Of a DNA stretch of 64,000 bases, positions 24,998 through 33,688 are shown piece after piece. The notes beneath the pieces are model-generated. The model was not told the DNA's origin. It did not search any database and saw only the letters and a list, made by a program, of their open reading frames with translations. How positions within the stretch are numbered: the first letter of the stretch is position 1; each line of letters opens with the position of its first letter. The DNA is from BOG-908 sp965198825 (GTDB lineage: Bacteria > Pseudomonadota > Alphaproteobacteria > Acetobacterales > Acetobacteraceae), in NCBI GenBank assembly GCA_965198825.1, contig CBDAQB010000003.1, positions 744,001-808,000 of the forward strand. Direction: 5' to 3'. A program made the translations under genes and the position numbers.

Positions 24998-25494
24998 TTA
25001 TCCTCGCTGCGCCCGGTGGATGCTCAGTGCTGCCAGCCCGCCTCTCGCGCAAAATCCGTGACAACCTTCCGCCTTACTTTGGCTTCATGGGTCCGCTCGC
25101 CGCGCCTGCCGAGGGCGACGTCATTGACGTACTAGCAATCGCTGATCCCGCGACCCCCTGGCCCCGTCATATGAAAAAGTCGCGGACGCCTACGGTCGCG
25201 CTGCTGGGCGACGATCCTGGGTGTGAAGGAGGTTACGGCGGCCCGGATGCGTGGGCGTGTGCCAACAAGCTTGGGCGCTGGGCTCGAGCCGTGTTGGTGC
25301 ATGGTGCTGGCGGCGAGGCGCAACACTACGCCGAGGCTACGCGTGCTGCCCTAAAGGTCGGAAGAGTAGCGCTGATCGAGACCACATCAGCTAACGCGCG
25401 CGCTTGGGCCTTACGGCTGAATTGCCCGCGAACGTTGATGATTTTACCTCGAGACGGCCTGCACCCGATCTCTCTCGAGGAGATGGCGCTGTGA
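24994..25494 (+). CDS. Element protein of unknown function (alpha/beta)
   Basis: 166 residues starting 4 bases inside the previous gene. Alternating strand/helix pattern: VIDVLAIADPATPW, TVALLGDDPGCEGGYGGPDAW, ARAVLVHGAGGEAQHYAEAT, VALIETTSANARAW. This resembles a Rossmann-like or TOPRIM-like nucleotide-binding fold, but no diagnostic motif is present. It precedes the primase-helicase by 28 bases, which places it in the replication module. Confidence 0.55.
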   Translation: MIILAAPGGCSVLPARLSRKIRDNLPPYFGFMGPLAAPAEGDVIDVLAIADPATPWPRHMKKSRTPTVALLGDDPGCEGGYGGPDAWACANKLGRWARAVLVHGAGGEAQHYAEATRAALKVGRVALIETTSANARAWALRLNCPRTLMILPRDGLHPISLEEMAL

Positions 25495-25522
25495 GGTTTC
25501 TGGCGGCTGCGGGAGCGAAGCA

Positions 25523-28500
25523 GTGATCGAGATCACGCAACTTGCTAGCTCCGCAGGACCTCTGACGAAGCGAATTCGTCTCTCTGCCGATGGGCATCTG
25601 ATTAGCGACGGCAGCGCCTGCGTCATGTCGAAAGGCGAAGCACATCGTCTCTCCTTGCCGAACATGCATGCCTTCGCAGAAAGCATTCGGATGCTCGACA
25701 CCAACCAAGCAATAGCTCTCGGAGCGCTGCGCGCTGATTTGCCAGATGCGGTGCGGATCACCACGCAAACCGCTCTTTCGAAGCTGAATGGCTCGGCTCC
25801 GCTGGACCTGATTTCCCGCACCGCAGAGCACATTACCTATCGGTCGGATCAGCCATCGTTAGCGCTCATTGACATCGATACAAAGGGAATGCCCGCCGCT
25901 GTTGTCGAACGCATCAGGGAAGCCGGCGGCTATTGGTCTGCGCTTGTGTCTGTCGTGCCTGAACTCACTGCTGTCGCCCGCGCTGTCCGAACATCGACCA
26001 GTTCAGGCATCTCGCGTGCTGACACTGGTGAGAGTGTGAAAGGCTCTAACGGTGTTCACGTCTTCCTGCTCGTTCAGGACGGCGCAGATATCGAGAGATT
26101 CTTACGCTGCTTGCACGATCGTTGCTGGCTGAACGGCCTCGGGTGGATGATGGTGGGCGCCGGCGGGCAGCTGCTCGAGCGCTCCCTTATCGACAAAATG
26201 GTGTACGCCGCGGAAAGGCTGGTCTTCGAGGCGGCGCCGATCCTGGAGCAGCCGCTTCGGCAGGATCCAGCGCGCCGGGCGCCGCATGTCGAAGACGGCG
26301 TTGCCGGAGATACGCGCTCAATTTGTCCCGACCTCTCACTTCTTGAGAAAACGCAGCTTCGAGATCTAAAGGCGGTGGAGAGATCCAGGCTCGCACGTCC
26401 GGCCGAGACAGCGCGCCAAGCCTTCATCGCTGCTCAAGCGACCCGCATTGTTGAAAAGTTGGGGTGCAGCGAGGCCGTCGCGCGCAGGACGGTGGAGCAA
26501 CAAACCGGAGGTACGCTCCTACCTCAGGTCATCCTGCCCTTCGATGCGGAAGACCTTTCAGGAATGTCCGTGGGAGACGTGCTCGCGGATCCAGAGAGGT
26601 TCGTGGGCGCCACGCTGGCAGACCCGCTTGAGGGTGTCGAGTATGGCCGCTGTAAGGCCAAGATCATGCGTCGCGCGGATGGCAGCCTTTGGATCAATTC
26701 CTTCGCTCACGGACGGACAACCTACGAACTCCGGCACGATGCCGCGTCGGTTGAGACGGCTTTGAAGGCAGGTGACTCAGCCGAGGCGGCATCCTTGTTC
26801 GTCCAACTACTGCTCGTGGCCGATCTTGCCGCGGATGAGGAACACGCGCTGAGAGAGTTGGTCAGGGAGATCACAGGCGTCAAAGCAAGGCCGCTGGACG
26901 CCAAGATCAGGGCAGCGCGGAGGGATCACGCTCAGCAGCGCGCGAGGTCTGAGAACGAAGCCCGGAAGGCGGAGCGAACGGACAAGCGGCTGCAAGTCAG
27001 AGTGCCATCTCCGGATGACGAGCGTCTCCCTGTCCTGCACCTCCTGGACGAGGTCCTGGGTGCCTCGAAGCAGGCAGTGCCACCCGTCCGCGATTTGGAT
27101 GGCCATCCCGTCGAAGTCCGCTGCCGACCGCCCATGATGCTTCACGAGCTAACCTCCGAAGGGTCGAACCAGAGCGAGGCGCCCAAGACGCGCTTACCTG
27201 CGCCGGTCCTGCCGCTCCTCACGCGCCACGACCGCTACAGTCTGGCGCACGAGATCGAAAAGCACATCGAGTTCACCGCGGAGACCGATAACGGCGCGAC
27301 ACGCCCTGTGGCGCTTCCGGGAACGTTTGTGGAGCACTACAGCGCCTTCCGGAACTCCCGGCTGCCGCGCGTTGGCGCGATCGTCACTGCGCCACTCGTG
27401 ATGCCGAACGGCACGCTGCTCGCGCCAGAGGGGCTCGACCGCGAGCGGAAGCTGGTGTTCCAGATTGAGCCGCAGTTGATGAAGCTCATGCCGCAGCCTA
27501 ATTGGTGCACGAAGTCGGCTGCCGCGAACGCGCTAGACTTCCTGGCGTCCAAATGGCTCTGCGATGTCGCGACCGACTTTGCCGGCAAATGCGTCCTGAT
27601 TGCCCTGGCCCTCACCATCCTTGAGCGCGTTCTGCTGCCCGAGCGGCCAGCATTCTTTATCACTGCTGGCAAGCGGGGTGGCGGCAAAACGACAGCTATC
27701 ATGATGCTGATCCTCGCTGTGACGGGGAAAAAGCCGGCAGCAGCCGCGTGGTCACCGAATGAGGAGGAGCGACGCAAGGCTATCCTCGCCTACCTGGCCG
27801 AGGGCTTGGCCGCGATGGTCTGGGACAACATACCCGTCGGCACCACGATCGCCTGCCCAACGCTCGAGAAGGTGCTGACCGCCGAGAGCTATAGCGATCG
27901 GGTGCTTGGCCAATCGGCCACCATAACCGTCCCATCGTTCACCGTCATGGCCTTCACGGGCAACAACATCAGCCCCAAAGGTGACATGGCATCTCGCTCA
28001 CTGATCGCTCGCCTTGAGGTGGCTCGGCCGGATCCAGAGAACCGCTCTTTCACGCATTCCGACCCAGTCGCCTGGACGCTCGAGAACCGGGGCGCAATTC
28101 TGCGCGCGCTCTACACCATGTTGCTAGCCAATCCGCAGCTTCAGGCCGCAAATCGAGTTCCGGCGAAAACACGATTTAAAACTTGGTGGGGTCTTGTTGG
28201 GGCTGCGGTGGAGCATGCTGCTTCGGCGTTGGTCGATGACCAAAGGACAATGGCAGCAGACGACCGATATGCGATGCTGATTAATTTTTCTAAGCTGTTT
28301 GCACTTGTTGAGGATGATGACGAAGAAAGTACATTATTAGCTGATGTTTTAGATATTCTTTATTCCGTCTGGCCGTCCAGGTCCTTTCTTGCGACTGATG
28401 TGGCAAGACTTATCAACAACCCGATGGAAGGGGAGGCAGACTCAGCAGACTTGCTGAGAGGCTTTTTTGAAGCGAACGGCAGGAGAAGCGGGATGACAAT

Positions 28501-28648
28501 TACGCCTCGTTCCATAGGTCAGCGACTACGCGCGATGATCGGGGCTCCTGTCTTCGTTGAGGGCAAGACGATGCGGTTGGATCGCGTCGCTGGAGGTGGC
28601 CCAGCAGAGCAAAAGCGTGCCGTAAATTTCCGAGTCAGGACTCTTTGA
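25523..28648 (+). CDS. Primase-helicase fusion (AEP-like primase + P-loop helicase)
   Basis: 1041 residues. The N-terminal third resembles an archaeo-eukaryotic primase: metal-binding D116-D118 in LALIDIDTKG, GSNGVHVFLLV (174-184) and LIDKMVYAAERLVFEAAP (third acid and basic motif). A linker (about 300-560) leads to a P-loop ATPase with Walker A AGKRGGGKTT (715-724), Walker B GLAAMVWDNIP (about 760-770), a sensor-like FTGNN (about 812) and a basic SRSLIARLE. It would prime and unwind at the element's origin, as in P4-type and PICI-type elements. Codon use becomes AT-richer near its 3' end. The precise helicase superfamily needs a profile search. Confidence 0.75.
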   Translation: MIEITQLASSAGPLTKRIRLSADGHLISDGSACVMSKGEAHRLSLPNMHAFAESIRMLDTNQAIALGALRADLPDAVRITTQTALSKLNGSAPLDLISRTAEHITYRSDQPSLALIDIDTKGMPAAVVERIREAGGYWSALVSVVPELTAVARAVRTSTSSGISRADTGESVKGSNGVHVFLLVQDGADIERFLRCLHDRCWLNGLGWMMVGAGGQLLERSLIDKMVYAAERLVFEAAPILEQPLRQDPARRAPHVEDGVAGDTRSICPDLSLLEKTQLRDLKAVERSRLARPAETARQAFIAAQATRIVEKLGCSEAVARRTVEQQTGGTLLPQVILPFDAEDLSGMSVGDVLADPERFVGATLADPLEGVEYGRCKAKIMRRADGSLWINSFAHGRTTYELRHDAASVETALKAGDSAEAASLFVQLLLVADLAADEEHALRELVREITGVKARPLDAKIRAARRDHAQQRARSENEARKAERTDKRLQVRVPSPDDERLPVLHLLDEVLGASKQAVPPVRDLDGHPVEVRCRPPMMLHELTSEGSNQSEAPKTRLPAPVLPLLTRHDRYSLAHEIEKHIEFTAETDNGATRPVALPGTFVEHYSAFRNSRLPRVGAIVTAPLVMPNGTLLAPEGLDRERKLVFQIEPQLMKLMPQPNWCTKSAAANALDFLASKWLCDVATDFAGKCVLIALALTILERVLLPERPAFFITAGKRGGGKTTAIMMLILAVTGKKPAAAAWSPNEEERRKAILAYLAEGLAAMVWDNIPVGTTIACPTLEKVLTAESYSDRVLGQSATITVPSFTVMAFTGNNISPKGDMASRSLIARLEVARPDPENRSFTHSDPVAWTLENRGAILRALYTMLLANPQLQAANRVPAKTRFKTWWGLVGAAVEHAASALVDDQRTMAADDRYAMLINFSKLFALVEDDDEESTLLADVLDILYSVWPSRSFLATDVARLINNPMEGEADSADLLRGFFEANGRRSGMTITPRSIGQRLRAMIGAPVFVEGKTMRLDRVAGGGPAEQKRAVNFRVRTL

Positions 28649-28697
28649 AATGTTAGCGAGTCGTGATCTCCCAAATCAGATTTCGTTTAGACGCGAG

Positions 28698-28853
28698 TCA
28701 ATCGACCGGTCCCTCCACAGGTTGCGATTTCGCGGAGATCTCGCATTCGCCGTAATGCTCGGCTGCATGAGCCTCGGCCTGTGCAAGCCCCTGAGGGCCG
28801 CTGACGTACGCCCGATAGCGGCCGACGACATTGACGGCCCAGTAGAGCGGCAG
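28698..28853 (-). pseudogene. Small ORF without a normal start, possibly frameshifted
   Basis: The minus strand encodes LYWAVNVVGRYRAYVSGP followed by an Ala/Glu/His-rich helix to a TGA at 28700. This protein-like stretch is preceded by an in-frame TAA with no ATG, GTG or TTG between. The neighbouring frame has a TTG at 28899 with a shine of coding sequence, so one indel would restore a roughly 67-residue protein. It lies downstream of the membrane-protein gene on the same strand. Confidence 0.3.
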
Positions 28854-28904
28854 GCGCTTGGTTTAGATGACTTGAGTGGTCGTGTGGATTGTCCTTCAAG
28901 ACCT

Positions 28905-29765
28905 CTAATATGTGCAGTTCGCTTCCGGGTCGTCGATGGGTTTGAAGCGTCCAGTCGCTTCGTCGTAGACGCTGCAGAAATACAGGGTTCGCCGCCTCTC
29001 TGCAGCGTCATTGTAGATTATCCATCCGTGAAAATGCAGGCGCTTGGGATCATCATCCCTGGGCAGAGAATGAACGAAACTGGACCAAGCCATGTCAATG
29101 TTAGTATCGGAACTGGTGGCCAGGGTTCTTTCTTCACCTACCTCAAAAGTGAGATTCGGGATAACTCCGTTTTGCCTCGTGATGCTGAGGTGCAATCTGT
29201 CTTCGGGATCAAGGTATTCCAGAAGAACGAGATTACTTACAATCCTCGCTTCACTCATCCCGGCATTTACCAAAACAAACCAAGCTCTAATTGGTTGATC
29301 TTCGGACGGGATGTTGCTTTTAGGCGCTCTGAGCCGGACGGAATGGATCCTCAAGTGTGGCCTGTGCGAGAGCAAGAATGTTTGCCGCATGATCTCTTTT
29401 TGCTGAAACAAAAGTTCTTCTTGTTTCAGGGCGATTTTGGATTGAAGTTCGCTAGCATCTGCCTGTCGGGCAGATGTTTCGGCCTGTATGTTCATCACCC
29501 CTCGCTGGCTGTGCGCCAAGTAAGCCTGAACAGCGAAGATGCCCGCCTGCACGGTCAAAATGACCAGCGTCAACAGATCTCCTATTTTGATCGTCCAGAA
29601 GCTGTCTGGTTGTGGTTCCCCGTAGGCGTTGCCGGCTGCTGTGTGTCCGCTCTCATAGGCTGGAACATGATGAAATGGACTGACCGCTACCGCGAGCGGC
29701 CACCATATCAAAAAGGCGACCACTAGGATGGCCGCCCATTCGAACTTCGTTATTTTGACCGACAC
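28905..29765 (-). CDS. Membrane-anchored protein of unknown function
   Basis: 286 residues from a GTG. Two N-terminal membrane helices (WAAILVVAFLIWWPLAVAV; LTLVILTVQAGIFAVQAYLA), a Gln/Glu-rich coiled coil (ASELQSKIALKQEELLFQQK), then a soluble beta-rich domain (RPHLRIHSVRL, AWFVLVNAGMSEARIVSN, LHFHGWIIYNDAAERRRTLY). This topology is common among lysogenic-conversion proteins of unknown role. It runs against the surrounding plus-strand phage genes, which supports its being an independently expressed cargo (moron) gene; exclusion or defence is only a guess. Confidence 0.75.
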   Translation of the reverse strand: MSVKITKFEWAAILVVAFLIWWPLAVAVSPFHHVPAYESGHTAAGNAYGEPQPDSFWTIKIGDLLTLVILTVQAGIFAVQAYLAHSQRGVMNIQAETSARQADASELQSKIALKQEELLFQQKEIMRQTFLLSHRPHLRIHSVRLRAPKSNIPSEDQPIRAWFVLVNAGMSEARIVSNLVLLEYLDPEDRLHLSITRQNGVIPNLTFEVGEERTLATSSDTNIDMAWSSFVHSLPRDDDPKRLHFHGWIIYNDAAERRRTLYFCSVYDEATGRFKPIDDPEANCTY

Positions 29766-30196
29766 CGCCTCCGCCTCCCTCGGCTCTTTTTGGGGGTTAA
29801 CACCGACCTATCGCAGCGCCAAAGATTTTGGGTTTGTTTCGGTTGTTACGTCGGAACTCGAACTCAGCCACGTAGCGCGGAGACTGCCGCGCTTCTGCAG
29901 CGAACAGATGCGCCTCGGAGCCTCTGCATAGCCGGCCGCAATCCTCCCATTCTTTCACCCAGTTTTGTCTACCGCAGCGAGCCACGAAGCACCTCGCGTC
30001 CAAGAGATCGACTCGGCTACCCTGCCAAAATTGCGGAAGAGAGGGAAGAAGGGGAAGGTTTCAGCCGGCCCGCGGTCCGCCAACACCTGATTTGACGCAT
30101 ACTTTCCACAAAATCACCTCTCCCCGGCGCGCGTTAGGCCTGAAACCTTCCCCTTCTTCCGCACCTTCCGCAATTCTGAGGATTAGGCAGTCATCT
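29766..30196. other. Intergenic region with a long inverted repeat
   Basis: 431 bases without a convincing gene between the divergent membrane-protein gene and the small gene at 30197. Its right half is occupied by the inverted repeat annotated at 30,029-30,175. The left half presumably holds the membrane-protein promoter. Confidence 0.6.
30029..30175. repeat. 36-bp imperfect inverted repeat with polypurine arm
   Basis: Arms 30029-30064 and 30140-30175 match at 32 of 36 positions: an 11-bp outer block (AATTGCGGAAG) and a 21-bp inner block (beginning GGAAGAAGGGG, ending TTTCAG), with one 4-base mismatch between. The loop is 75 bp. The left arm is almost pure purine. Candidate roles are a replication origin structure, a structured 5' leader of the 30197 gene, or a footprint of a lost insertion. 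Confidence 0.75.
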
Positions 30197-30439
30197 ATGG
30201 ATCAGCAAAACGTCGCCGCAGACCTGCGGCTGTGTGACGAGAGGATGCAAGATCTCAACACATTCGAGCAGCGCTTGGTGGCTCGGTTGCACTCCTACGG
30301 AGGCCAGGGCACCTCGGAAGAACTACATCTCCTCGCCAACATTGCGGCCCGCTTGCGAGCGGAGGCCACCACGAGAGAGCACGAGGGTCCATCGGCGGAT
30401 GTAATTCCGTTTGAGCCAAAGAAGCCCAAGAAAAGCTGA
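30197..30439 (+). CDS. Small element protein, unknown
   Basis: 80 residues from ATG 30197. Largely helical (DLRLCDERMQDLNTFEQRLV, LHLLANIAARLRAEATT) with a basic Lys/Pro tail. It comes 22 bases after the long inverted repeat and starts the run leading to the DUF5681 gene. No family recognised. Confidence 0.55.
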   Translation: MDQQNVAADLRLCDERMQDLNTFEQRLVARLHSYGGQGTSEELHLLANIAARLRAEATTREHEGPSADVIPFEPKKPKKS

Positions 30440-30565
30440 AGCCTCGCTACGCGCACACACGCGAGGCAAAAAGTGGCGAAACACCACCGCTAGATGCTAA
30501 GATGACGACGGCGTCGTACATGTAGACGCAAACGAGAGGCAAGTATCAGCGAAGGACGTGCCGGC

Positions 30566-31024
30566 ATGGCTGAAAAAATAGCGGCGAAGCAGCACAGACG
30601 AGGAGTGGGCAAGCCGTTCCAGCCTGGCAAAAGCGGGAACCCTGCGGGCAAGCCGATCGGCGCGCGCAACAAGACTACTCTAGCGCTCGAGAAACTGCTC
30701 GACGGGGAAGCCGAGGCGATAACGCTCGCTTGCATCAAGAAGGCCAAAGAAGGCGATGGACTGGCGCTGAAGCTGATCCTGGAACGCGTCGCTCCACTGC
30801 GCCGCGGTCGGCCTGTGCGCTTCGCTGTGCCGGCTCTGCACGGCGCTAGCGCGATTGTGGAGGCCCTTGGTGGTGTGCTGCAGGCAGTCGGCGCTGGCGA
30901 ACTGACGCCGGAAGAGGGTGCGACTGTTGCGACCATCATGGAAACCAAGCGCCGGGCGATTGAACTGGTGGAGATCGAGCAGCGAATTTCCAAACTTGAG
31001 CAGTCGGCGGAGCGGTCCCGCTGA
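30566..31024 (+). CDS. DUF5681 domain protein, possible small-terminase-like
   Basis: 152 residues. The N-terminal FQPGKSGNPAGKPIGARNKT is the hallmark of DUF5681, a domain found in phages and mobile elements, often beside terminase genes. The rest is helical (EAITLACIKKAKEGDGLALK; ELVEIEQRISKLEQ). A packaging-recognition (small terminase-like) role is plausible from context in other phages, but no large terminase follows here. The stop overlaps the next start as ATGA. Confidence 0.7.
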   Translation: MAEKIAAKQHRRGVGKPFQPGKSGNPAGKPIGARNKTTLALEKLLDGEAEAITLACIKKAKEGDGLALKLILERVAPLRRGRPVRFAVPALHGASAIVEALGGVLQAVGAGELTPEEGATVATIMETKRRAIELVEIEQRISKLEQSAERSR

Positions 31025-31278
31025 TGGCCGCGATGGACCGGCGCCTCGACAGGATCGAGGCCGTCTATGGGAGTACGCATTTGGATGTGGTGGAGCGTTT
31101 GCACGCAGGCCGGGCTCTGTGGGCTAAAGATCCGGTTGCGGCCGCGCACGAGGCTGTAGTGCGGCGTGTGGAATTCCTATCCGAGTGTCAGGCCATTCTC
31201 GCGTCTGGAAGCCGATTAACGGCCCTTCAGGGCCGCCTGATGCGAGCCCACGTCCGATTGGCGGAGGCACGTTCGTGA
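31024..31278 (+). CDS. Small helical element protein
   Basis: 84 residues, coupled to the DUF5681 gene by an ATGA overlap and to the following gene by a GTGA overlap. Helical, with RRLDRIEAVY and HEAVVRRVEFLSECQAIL. Position next to the DUF5681 gene suggests a packaging or virion-accessory partner; no motif recognised. Confidence 0.6.
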   Translation: MAAMDRRLDRIEAVYGSTHLDVVERLHAGRALWAKDPVAAAHEAVVRRVEFLSECQAILASGSRLTALQGRLMRAHVRLAEARS

Positions 31279-31544
31279 CGCTGCTCTCTAGACTGCAGCG
31301 GCTCGAGCCCCGAGAGACAGACTCGCTGCAACACCTGTCAATGCGAGACTTGTGTGAGAAGGCGTTAGAGTTAGATCGAGTGCTTCTGCGTGAGCCTAAT
31401 CTACCGCCTGAGGTCAGGGCGGACTTGCTGGCCGAGATCGCCGACGCCGAAAGATGTTGCGCCGGTTATGACTCGGATCGTCTGGCTCGGACGCAGCGGA
31501 TGATCAGCTTTCTAACGAACGCCCGGGCGGCAGGCTTCGGCTAG
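31275..31544 (+). CDS. Small helical element protein
   Basis: 89 residues from GTG 31275, which overlaps the preceding TGA; an upstream start inside the previous gene is unlikely. Helical (LSRLQRLEPRET, MRDLCEKALELDRVLLRE, VRADLLAEIADAERC). Third gene of a tightly coupled trio with DUF5681. No family recognised. Confidence 0.55.
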   Translation: MTLLSRLQRLEPRETDSLQHLSMRDLCEKALELDRVLLREPNLPPEVRADLLAEIADAERCCAGYDSDRLARTQRMISFLTNARAAGFG

Positions 31545-31629
31545 ATCTCGCGCGGCGATGTCGATCTTCGCCGATCCTTGTCCGATTTGACCAGGCATGA
31601 ACCGGACGTCCCAGCAAACATGCAGTCAC

Positions 31630-31696
31630 GTCCTATTTAGATATCCCTTGATTTATCGGACGGCACCTTCCAAGATGTCTTAGACGTAAATAGGAC
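31630..31696. promoter_or_regulatory. Candidate res/recombination site upstream of the serine recombinase
   Basis: GTCCTATTTA (31630-31639) and TAAATAGGAC (31687-31696) form a perfect 10-bp inverted repeat 47 bp apart, 12 bases before the recombinase start. Serine recombinases commonly bind paired dyad sites next to their own gene. The spacing is compatible with two half-sites of separate subsites, but no crossover dinucleotide can be fixed. Confidence 0.4.
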
Positions 31697-31708
31697 AAAG
31701 AGGGTGGC

Positions 31709-32263
31709 ATGATCGTTGGATATGCGCGAACCAGCACAGTGGAGCAAGCCGCCGGCCTAGCGGCTCAAGACCGAGACCTAAAAGCCGCCGGCGCACACCG
31801 CATTTTCAGCGAGCAAGTCTCAAGTGTCGCTGTCCGCTCTCGTTTGGCCGAATGTCTAGCCTTTCTGCGAGAGGGTGACGCGCTCGTCGTGACCAAACCC
31901 GATCGGCTGGCTCGAAATACGGCCGAACTGCTTCGGATCGAGGGAGACTTAGCTGAACGCGGGATCGGTTTAGTCGTGCTCTCCATGGGCGGCGAGCGAC
32001 TGGATACGCGCAACCCAACTTCGAAACTGATGCTGACAATCCTGGGAGGCGTGGCGACTTGGGAGCGAGAGGTCATGCTCGAGCGGCAGCGCGAAGGCAT
32101 TGCGGCCGCCAAAGCGGAAGGCAAATACAAAGGGCGCCCGGTGAGCATCGATCGCGCAGAGGTTGCTCGGCTATCTGCATCCATGGGTCCAGCGGCCATT
32201 GCAAAGAAGCTCGGTATAGCGCGGAGCTCCGTCTACCGGATGCTTGAGGAACGGCCAACCTAG
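31709..32263 (+). CDS. Serine recombinase (resolvase/invertase type)
   Basis: 184 residues, standard length. Catalytic Ser9 in GYARTSTVEQ with Arg7, then VVTKPDRLARN and the helix-E start LMLTILGGVATWEREVMLERQ, followed by EGKYKGRPVSID and a C-terminal HTH (MGPAAIAKKLGIARSSVYRML). It belongs to the small resolvase/invertase family (Tn3/Hin/Gin). It lies between DUF5681 and the tail genes. Possible roles are inversion of tail-fibre DNA, resolution, or a remnant of a transposon that disrupted the element. Confidence 0.92.
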   Translation: MIVGYARTSTVEQAAGLAAQDRDLKAAGAHRIFSEQVSSVAVRSRLAECLAFLREGDALVVTKPDRLARNTAELLRIEGDLAERGIGLVVLSMGGERLDTRNPTSKLMLTILGGVATWEREVMLERQREGIAAAKAEGKYKGRPVSIDRAEVARLSASMGPAAIAKKLGIARSSVYRMLEERPT

Positions 32264-32366
32264 CGGTGGCGGTTTTTATCGCTGCCAAGTTCGCAAGGCG
32301 GGTTTCAAAGGTCAAAGGTCGTAAGGACCTGCGCAGTCGTACTGCGTTCAGGTAGGCCTAGTCGTA

Positions 32367-33185
32367 GTGACATACGAAAAAACACAACAGGGAAATCCAC
32401 ATCGGCTGACGATTAAGCAGCATGTCATCCCTGTGAAGACGATCCAGCGATTTGCTCAACAGAACGGCAAGGTCGAGGTCAGTATTGGCTCTAGCAGAAC
32501 GTTGAAGCAATTCAAAGCAAACAACCCCGTTTTCTGGACGAGTAGAGTTTGGGATCAGCGAGCCGAGCACGGCTACATGAAGCAGATCGAAGACAAATTC
32601 CAAGCGCTTGTTGATCAGATTCTCTCCCATGAGTTGGGGGAGATACCTGAGGAGGCGATGCGGATCGTAAATGACTTCTTCTCGCTTTGGTTTCATCGCT
32701 CTCGTGTTCAGCGCTCGAGCGACATCGACACACTGATGATAGGTCTTACAGGAAGTACGTTAACGCGTGACGAGCAGGAGATACTCGAGTCGAAGCACAT
32801 TGGATTTGTCCGTGACGGAGGTAAACTTCCGACCCGTCAGATAGTAGGGCTTCAAATCCAAGGGCGGATCATGGCGGATCAACGACATCACGCTGGTCGA
32901 CGATGGGGCGTGATCCGGTCCTTGAAAGGTGAGTTTCTCATGCCCGATGTGCCAGCGCATGATCTGATGCCCATCTCTCCAACGGCTCTGCTTGCGGCAA
33001 ATCACAATTCAGGCTTCATCACTGAAGACAATCTGAGCCAGGTGAACCTTGAGTTCTTAACCTATTCACGCCGCTACTTCTTTGGTCGAGATCTGAGAGT
33101 TTCGCTTCAAGGTATTACGGACGCGGCAATCCAAAGTGCGGCCGCAGAGCGCAATCGGAAGGTTTTGGCTGGCTTGGTCATCTAA
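32367..33185 (+). CDS. DUF4238-like protein
   Basis: 272 residues. The N-terminal HRLTIKQHVIPVKTIQRFAQ resembles the conserved start of DUF4238 proteins (His-x-x-Pro followed by an aromatic/Arg-Phe). Further along, FFSLWFHRSRVQ and the later PISPTALLAANHN fit the same fold loosely. Members are common in mobile elements and of unproven function. A second DUF4238-type gene lies at the other end of the element (56,488). Stand-alone gene with its own upstream gap. Confidence 0.5.
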   Translation: MTYEKTQQGNPHRLTIKQHVIPVKTIQRFAQQNGKVEVSIGSSRTLKQFKANNPVFWTSRVWDQRAEHGYMKQIEDKFQALVDQILSHELGEIPEEAMRIVNDFFSLWFHRSRVQRSSDIDTLMIGLTGSTLTRDEQEILESKHIGFVRDGGKLPTRQIVGLQIQGRIMADQRHHAGRRWGVIRSLKGEFLMPDVPAHDLMPISPTALLAANHNSGFITEDNLSQVNLEFLTYSRRYFFGRDLRVSLQGITDAAIQSAAAERNRKVLAGLVI

Positions 33186-33313
33186 GGAGACCCGTGGGCA
33201 CCGAGTTTTCTGCCGTTTTGCTCGCGCTGAAAGTGGAATCTTTCCATGGATTGTGCTATTAGAAGAAGTCAGCACCGCGATGGTGCCGCCCCGCCCTTAG
33301 AAGGAGTTGCGCT

Positions 33314-33688
33314 GTGCCTCAAGACATTGGCGAACACCGCAGGAACACGTTATATAACAACCCTCGATCGATTGCCGAGCGCGAGGCCAAGCGCAGCCCA
33401 CCGGCCGTGTCCGAGGTAGGCAAGCTTCAAGCCGCCCACGACAAGGAAATGTCGGACCTCAACGCCGATCAAGCCCTAAAATTCGACAGAATAAAGGACA
33501 AGCACAACGCCGCAAATTTCGAGGATCCGCGGACTAAGAGCGGGGGCGGAATACCTGGTGAGGTCGCAGCGGCTCGAGAGGCGGAACTTGAGGCAGCACG
33601 GGTCAAGTTCAAAGGGCAACGTGACCGTCTAGCAATGCGGCACCGCGACGCCATGAATGCGTTGGTTAGGCGGTCGGGAGCGCAGTAG
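33314..33688 (+). CDS. Coiled-coil element protein
   Basis: 124 residues from GTG 33314, preceded by AAGGAG about 7 bases upstream. Long charged helices (LQAAHDKEMSDLNADQALKF; AREAELEAARVKFKGQRDRL) suggest a coiled coil, as in scaffold or virion-assembly proteins. The stop overlaps the next start by one base. No family recognised. Confidence 0.6.
   Translation: MPQDIGEHRRNTLYNNPRSIAEREAKRSPPAVSEVGKLQAAHDKEMSDLNADQALKFDRIKDKHNAANFEDPRTKSGGGIPGEVAAAREAELEAARVKFKGQRDRLAMRHRDAMNALVRRSGAQ

Noticed and set aside
28650..29726. 358-codon plus-strand open frame after the primase-helicase
   Set aside because: It is antisense to the 28,905-29,765 minus-strand gene, which has clear membrane helices, a coiled coil and a protein-like soluble domain; the plus frame has no such character.
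31709..32263. Serine recombinase as the element's main integrase
   Set aside because: The tyrosine integrase is complete and sits beside the tRNA attachment site, the normal arrangement for 3'-tRNA integration; the small serine enzyme is of resolvase/invertase type.
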